Of a stretch of DNA of 8,088 nt, positions 5,693 through 8,088 are shown piece after piece. This DNA is from JBGOTP01 sp041476545 (lineage in GTDB: Bacteria > Acidobacteriota > Vicinamibacteria > Vicinamibacterales > CAVVIG01). A model generated the notes under the pieces. That model saw nothing but the letters and a program-made list of their open reading frames with translations, was not told the origin of the DNA and searched no databases. The first letter of the stretch is position 1, and each line of letters opens with the position of its first letter. Where the stretch lies: positions 1 through 8,088 of the forward strand of contig JBGOTP010000244.1 in the NCBI GenBank assembly GCA_041476545.1, given 5' to 3'. The translations under genes and the position numbers were made by a program.

Positions 5693-6545
5693 CGCCACGT
5701 CGGGGCCGCCGGCCGCGGGCGAGGCGCCTGCCCGGCCGGCCCCGCCTGCCCTGCCTGCCCCACCTAGCCCGCCTGCCCAGCCTGCCCTGCCTGGCCCGCC
5801 CGTCCCGCCTGCTGTCGTGGATGTCGCTGAAAGCGCCGCGATTCAGCCCGGTCGCTACTATGGCAGGGGCATTCCATATCTGCCGCTCGACAACTGTCCA
5901 GGCAAGCTCATCGCCATCGAGGGCACCGACGGGGTGGGACGCACAACACAGATTCAGCTGCTGCGTGAATGGCTGGAGGTGAAGGGCTACGGCGTGGTCG
6001 AAACCGGCTGGACACGGTCGCAGCTCATGCAGCCGACGATCGAAATCGCCAAGGCGAGCAACACGCTGAACAAGTTGACCTTCGTCCTGCTCTATGCCAC
6101 CGACTTCGCCGACCGGCTGGAGAAGGAGATCATCCCGGCGCTCAAGGCCGGCTTCGTGGTGCTGTCGGATCGCTACATTTTCACCGCGCTGGCGCGCGCC
6201 GGCGTGCGCGGCGTCGATCGCGCGTGGCTCCGCAGCCTCTACGGTTACGCCATTGCTCCGCATCTGGTGTTCTACCTCAACGTCGATGTGAAGACGCTCA
6301 TCGGCCGTGTCCTCGCGTCGCGAGGCATGGACTTCTGGGAATCGGGGATGGACCTCAAGCACGGCGACGACATCTACGACAGCTTCCGGACGTACCAGAA
6401 CAAGCTGCTGCGCGAGTACAGCTCGATGTCAGAGGAGTTCCACTTCAGAACCCTGGACGCGCGCCGGTCGATCAACCACATTCAGGAAGAGCTCCGAAAA
6501 CAGGTGGGCGCCTTCCTGGAGCCCGAGGGGAAATCCGAGATTTAA
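5676..6545 (+). CDS. Thymidylate kinase-like protein with proline-rich N-terminus and degenerate Walker A (second of pair)
   Basis: The product is 289 residues. Residues 11-46 are a proline/alanine-rich, surely disordered stretch, followed by a linker to about 74. The kinase-like domain then runs to the end. It is a paralogue of the preceding protein: both share PGKL-EG-DG-G-TTQ, a TF-LL-ATDFADRL block, IIP-LKAG, DRY (165-167 here) and RGVDR-W-R-LY. The Walker A loop reads GTDGVGRTT (83-91), so the invariant lysine is arginine (R89, codon CGC at 5940-5942). In most P-loop kinases this change cripples ATP hydrolysis or transfer, so this may be a regulatory or scaffold subunit, perhaps dimerising with its neighbour. 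The WNSS of the first copy is WTRS here (112-115). The start at 5676 has GGAG before it. A 42-nt gap separates its stop from pstB. A catalytic role is doubtful; homology to the first copy is clear. Confidence 0.83.
   Translation: MNNQSDATSGPPAAGEAPARPAPPALPAPPSPPAQPALPGPPVPPAVVDVAESAAIQPGRYYGRGIPYLPLDNCPGKLIAIEGTDGVGRTTQIQLLREWLEVKGYGVVETGWTRSQLMQPTIEIAKASNTLNKLTFVLLYATDFADRLEKEIIPALKAGFVVLSDRYIFTALARAGVRGVDRAWLRSLYGYAIAPHLVFYLNVDVKTLIGRVLASRGMDFWESGMDLKHGDDIYDSFRTYQNKLLREYSSMSEEFHFRTLDARRSINHIQEELRKQVGAFLEPEGKSEI
5706..5813 (+). repeat. Low-complexity CCTGCC-type repeat coding the proline/alanine-rich segment
   Basis: This stretch is built from degenerate CCTGCC and CCCGCC units and includes two copies of CCTGCCCTGCCTG. 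It encodes residues 11-46 of the second kinase-like protein, with PAPP, PALP and PSPP-type motifs. Such DNA is prone to slippage, so its length may vary between strains and should be treated with care in an assembly. Confidence 0.7.
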
Positions 6546-6587
6546 CACGCCTGAAACCCGGGTCCGCGAGCCGTAGGTTACCCTCAG

Positions 6588-7415
6588 ATGATGCTGCTCC
6601 ACGCCCAGGCAGAGTCGTCGCCCAAGCAGATGGCGTCGCCTGTGCTCACTCCCGCGCCGCCGGCCAAGATCGACGTGAGCGGCATGAATTTCTATTACGG
6701 GGCCAATCGCGTGCTGGAGCAGATCACCGTCAGCTTCATGCCCAACCAAGTCACGGCGCTCATCGGCCCCTCCGGGTGCGGCAAATCGACGTTCCTGCGC
6801 ACGCTCAATCGAATGAACGACATCGTGCCGGGCGCTCGTGTCGAGGGATCCGTTCGTATCGACGGGCGGGATATCTACGAGCCATCGGTGGATGTGGTCG
6901 ATCTGCGCCGCCGTGTGGGGATGGTCTTTCAGAAATCCAACCCGTTTCCGAAGTCGGTCTTCGAGAATGTCGCCTATGGCCTGCGCATCAACCGGATGAC
7001 CCGGTCGAGCGAGGAACTGCGGGGACGAGTCGAATCCAGCTTGAAGGCCGCGGCGCTCTGGGAAGAGGTGCGGGATCGTCTGCACACCTCCGCGCTCTCG
7101 CTCTCGGGAGGACAGCAGCAGCGCCTGTGCATCGCGCGGGCCCTGGCGGTCGAGCCCGACATTCTGCTGATGGACGAGCCGGCATCGGCGCTCGATCCGA
7201 TCGCCACGCAGCGGATCGAAGAACTGATCTACCAGCTGAAAAGCCGGTACACGATCATCATCGTGACCCACAATATGCAACAGGCTGCGCGCGTCTCGGA
7301 CGTGACCGCGTTCTTCTGGCTGGGCAAGCTCGTCGAGTGCGGGCGGACGAACCGGATCTTCACGGCGCCAACAGAGAAGCTCACGGAAGACTACGTCACG
7401 GGAAGATTCGGCTGA
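6588..7415 (+). CDS. pstB: Phosphate ABC transporter ATP-binding protein PstB
   Basis: The product is 275 residues, a little longer than typical PstB because of a 25-residue N-terminal extension rich in Ala and Pro. All ABC ATPase elements are present: Walker A GPSGCGKST (60-68), Q-loop Q115 in VFQKSNPFP, signature LSGGQQQRL (172-180), Walker B ILLMDEP (192-198, catalytic E197), D-loop SALD and H-loop H228 in VTHNM. NRMNDIVP (74-81) and QKSNPFPKSV (115-124) are typical of PstB among ABC proteins. PstB is the cytosolic motor of the high-affinity PstSCAB phosphate importer. The start is at a double ATG with only a weak AGG well upstream; a later ATG (residue 15) is possible. The gene follows the kinase-like pair by 42 nt and joins phoU by a TGATG overlap. 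The permease and binding-protein genes are not upstream, so they must lie beyond phoU or elsewhere. Confidence 0.95.
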   Translation: MMLLHAQAESSPKQMASPVLTPAPPAKIDVSGMNFYYGANRVLEQITVSFMPNQVTALIGPSGCGKSTFLRTLNRMNDIVPGARVEGSVRIDGRDIYEPSVDVVDLRRRVGMVFQKSNPFPKSVFENVAYGLRINRMTRSSEELRGRVESSLKAAALWEEVRDRLHTSALSLSGGQQQRLCIARALAVEPDILLMDEPASALDPIATQRIEELIYQLKSRYTIIIVTHNMQQAARVSDVTAFFWLGKLVECGRTNRIFTAPTEKLTEDYVTGRFG

Positions 7416-8088
7416 TGGAACCGGTGGGACACGTCGTTCGCCACTTTCAGGACGAGCTCGAGCAGCTCAAGAATCGCCTGCTCGAAATGGGCGGCCTGGC
7501 GGAGGAGGAGGTCCGTCTGGCCGTCAAGGGGCTGGTCGATCGCAACCATGCGCTCATCGACCAGGTGCTCGCCGGCGACCAGCCCGTCAACGCCCTGCAC
7601 ATCGACATCGACAAGCGGTGCTTCACGCTGCTCGCACTGTACCAGCCGATGGCCGCCGACTTGAGAACCATCGTGGCGGCCGTCAAGATCAACACCGATC
7701 TGGAGCGCGTGGGCGACCTTGCGGTCAACATCGCGGAAGCCGCGCGCCGGTACGCGTCGCACCCGCCCGTCAAGAAACTGATTGAAATCCCTCTGATGGC
7801 CGGCCTCGCGCAGACGATGTTGAGGGATGCGCTGGATGCGTTCGTGCACCGCGACGTGGACCTGGCGCAGCACGTGCTCAACGAAGACGACAGACTGGAC
7901 GCGCTCAAGACGCAGATCTTCCGGGAACTGCTCACCTACATGCTACAGGATCCCGCGACCATCGAGCCGGCGCTGGATCTCATCCTGGTCTCGCGCCACC
8001 TCGAACGCATCGGCGACCACGCCACCAACATCGCCGAAGACGTGATCTTCATCGTGTCGGCCCGCGACGTGCGCCACCACGCCGGCGA
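7415..8088 (+). CDS. phoU: Phosphate uptake regulator PhoU (3' end outside window)
   Basis: The frame starts at the ATG that shares its A with the pstB stop (TGATG, 7413-7417) and stays open to the window edge, giving 224 complete codons. PhoU proteins are usually a little over 210-230 residues, so little is missing. The two-fold PhoU repeat is clear. The first half has DLERVGDLAVNIAE (95-108) and the second HLERIGDHATNIAEDV (195-210). These carry the metal-binding ExxxD pairs E97/D101 and E197/D201. PhoU is a cytosolic, membrane-associated three-helix-bundle repeat protein. It links the Pst transporter to the PhoR kinase, represses the Pho regulon when phosphate is plentiful, and affects polyphosphate accumulation. 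GGAAG at 7401-7405 may serve as Shine-Dalgarno, and translation is probably coupled to pstB. Its place in the same run as Ppx supports a phosphate/polyphosphate role for the whole cluster. Confidence 0.95.
   Translation, partial: MEPVGHVVRHFQDELEQLKNRLLEMGGLAEEEVRLAVKGLVDRNHALIDQVLAGDQPVNALHIDIDKRCFTLLALYQPMAADLRTIVAAVKINTDLERVGDLAVNIAEAARRYASHPPVKKLIEIPLMAGLAQTMLRDALDAFVHRDVDLAQHVLNEDDRLDALKTQIFRELLTYMLQDPATIEPALDLILVSRHLERIGDHATNIAEDVIFIVSARDVRHHAG

Noticed and set aside
5604..6362. Minus-strand open frame of 252 codons opposite the kinase-like genes
   Set aside because: The plus-strand proteins have clear P-loop kinase motifs; this frame is a compositional mirror of them with no motif.
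6429..7280. Minus-strand open frame of 283 codons opposite pstB
   Set aside because: PstB is unmistakable on the plus strand, and the reverse frame has no domain or start signal.

Overview
The window is GC-rich, densely coded bacterial DNA with a strong preference for G or C at third codon positions. The gene mix suggests an uncultured or little-studied acidobacterium-like lineage, possibly class Vicinamibacteria: a DUF6526-type small membrane protein, a CHAD/SixA pair, a Ppx with an HD tail, and two thymidylate-kinase-like genes in front of pstB-phoU. This placement is inferred from gene content; there is no rRNA or other marker gene in the window.

Layout. (1) Bases 1-1370 hold unrelated genes: the 3' part of a SAM-dependent methyltransferase (+), a small orphan secreted protein (-), and a short divergent spacer. 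(2) Bases 1371-1886 hold a two-helix DUF6526-like membrane protein (+), then a striking palindromic element built from seven 7-bp units, which fills the spacer between two convergent stop codons. (3) Bases 1884-3367 are a minus-strand operon encoding a CHAD-domain protein followed by a SixA-type phosphohistidine phosphatase. A good sigma70-like promoter at 3413-3440 drives it. (4) Bases 3451-8088 are a tightly packed plus-strand run: a Ppx/GppA exopolyphosphatase with a C-terminal HD domain, two tandem thymidylate-kinase-like P-loop proteins, pstB, and phoU, which is cut by the window end.

How the genes fit together. CHAD domains bind polyphosphate, Ppx degrades it, PstB powers phosphate uptake, and PhoU couples Pst transport to PhoR signalling and polyphosphate levels. 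The divergent block at 1884-8088 therefore looks like a phosphate/polyphosphate homeostasis locus. The unexplained part is the pair of thymidylate-kinase-like proteins in its centre. Both lack the usual REPG motif. The second has an arginine in place of the Walker A lysine and a proline-rich N-terminal extension. An active kinase paired with a degenerate regulatory partner, acting in phosphate or polyphosphate control, is the most interesting hypothesis here. No ppk, pstS, pstC, pstA or phoR/phoB is visible. No rRNA, tRNA, CRISPR array, transposase or phage gene was seen, and no stretch above 300 bases lacks a gene.
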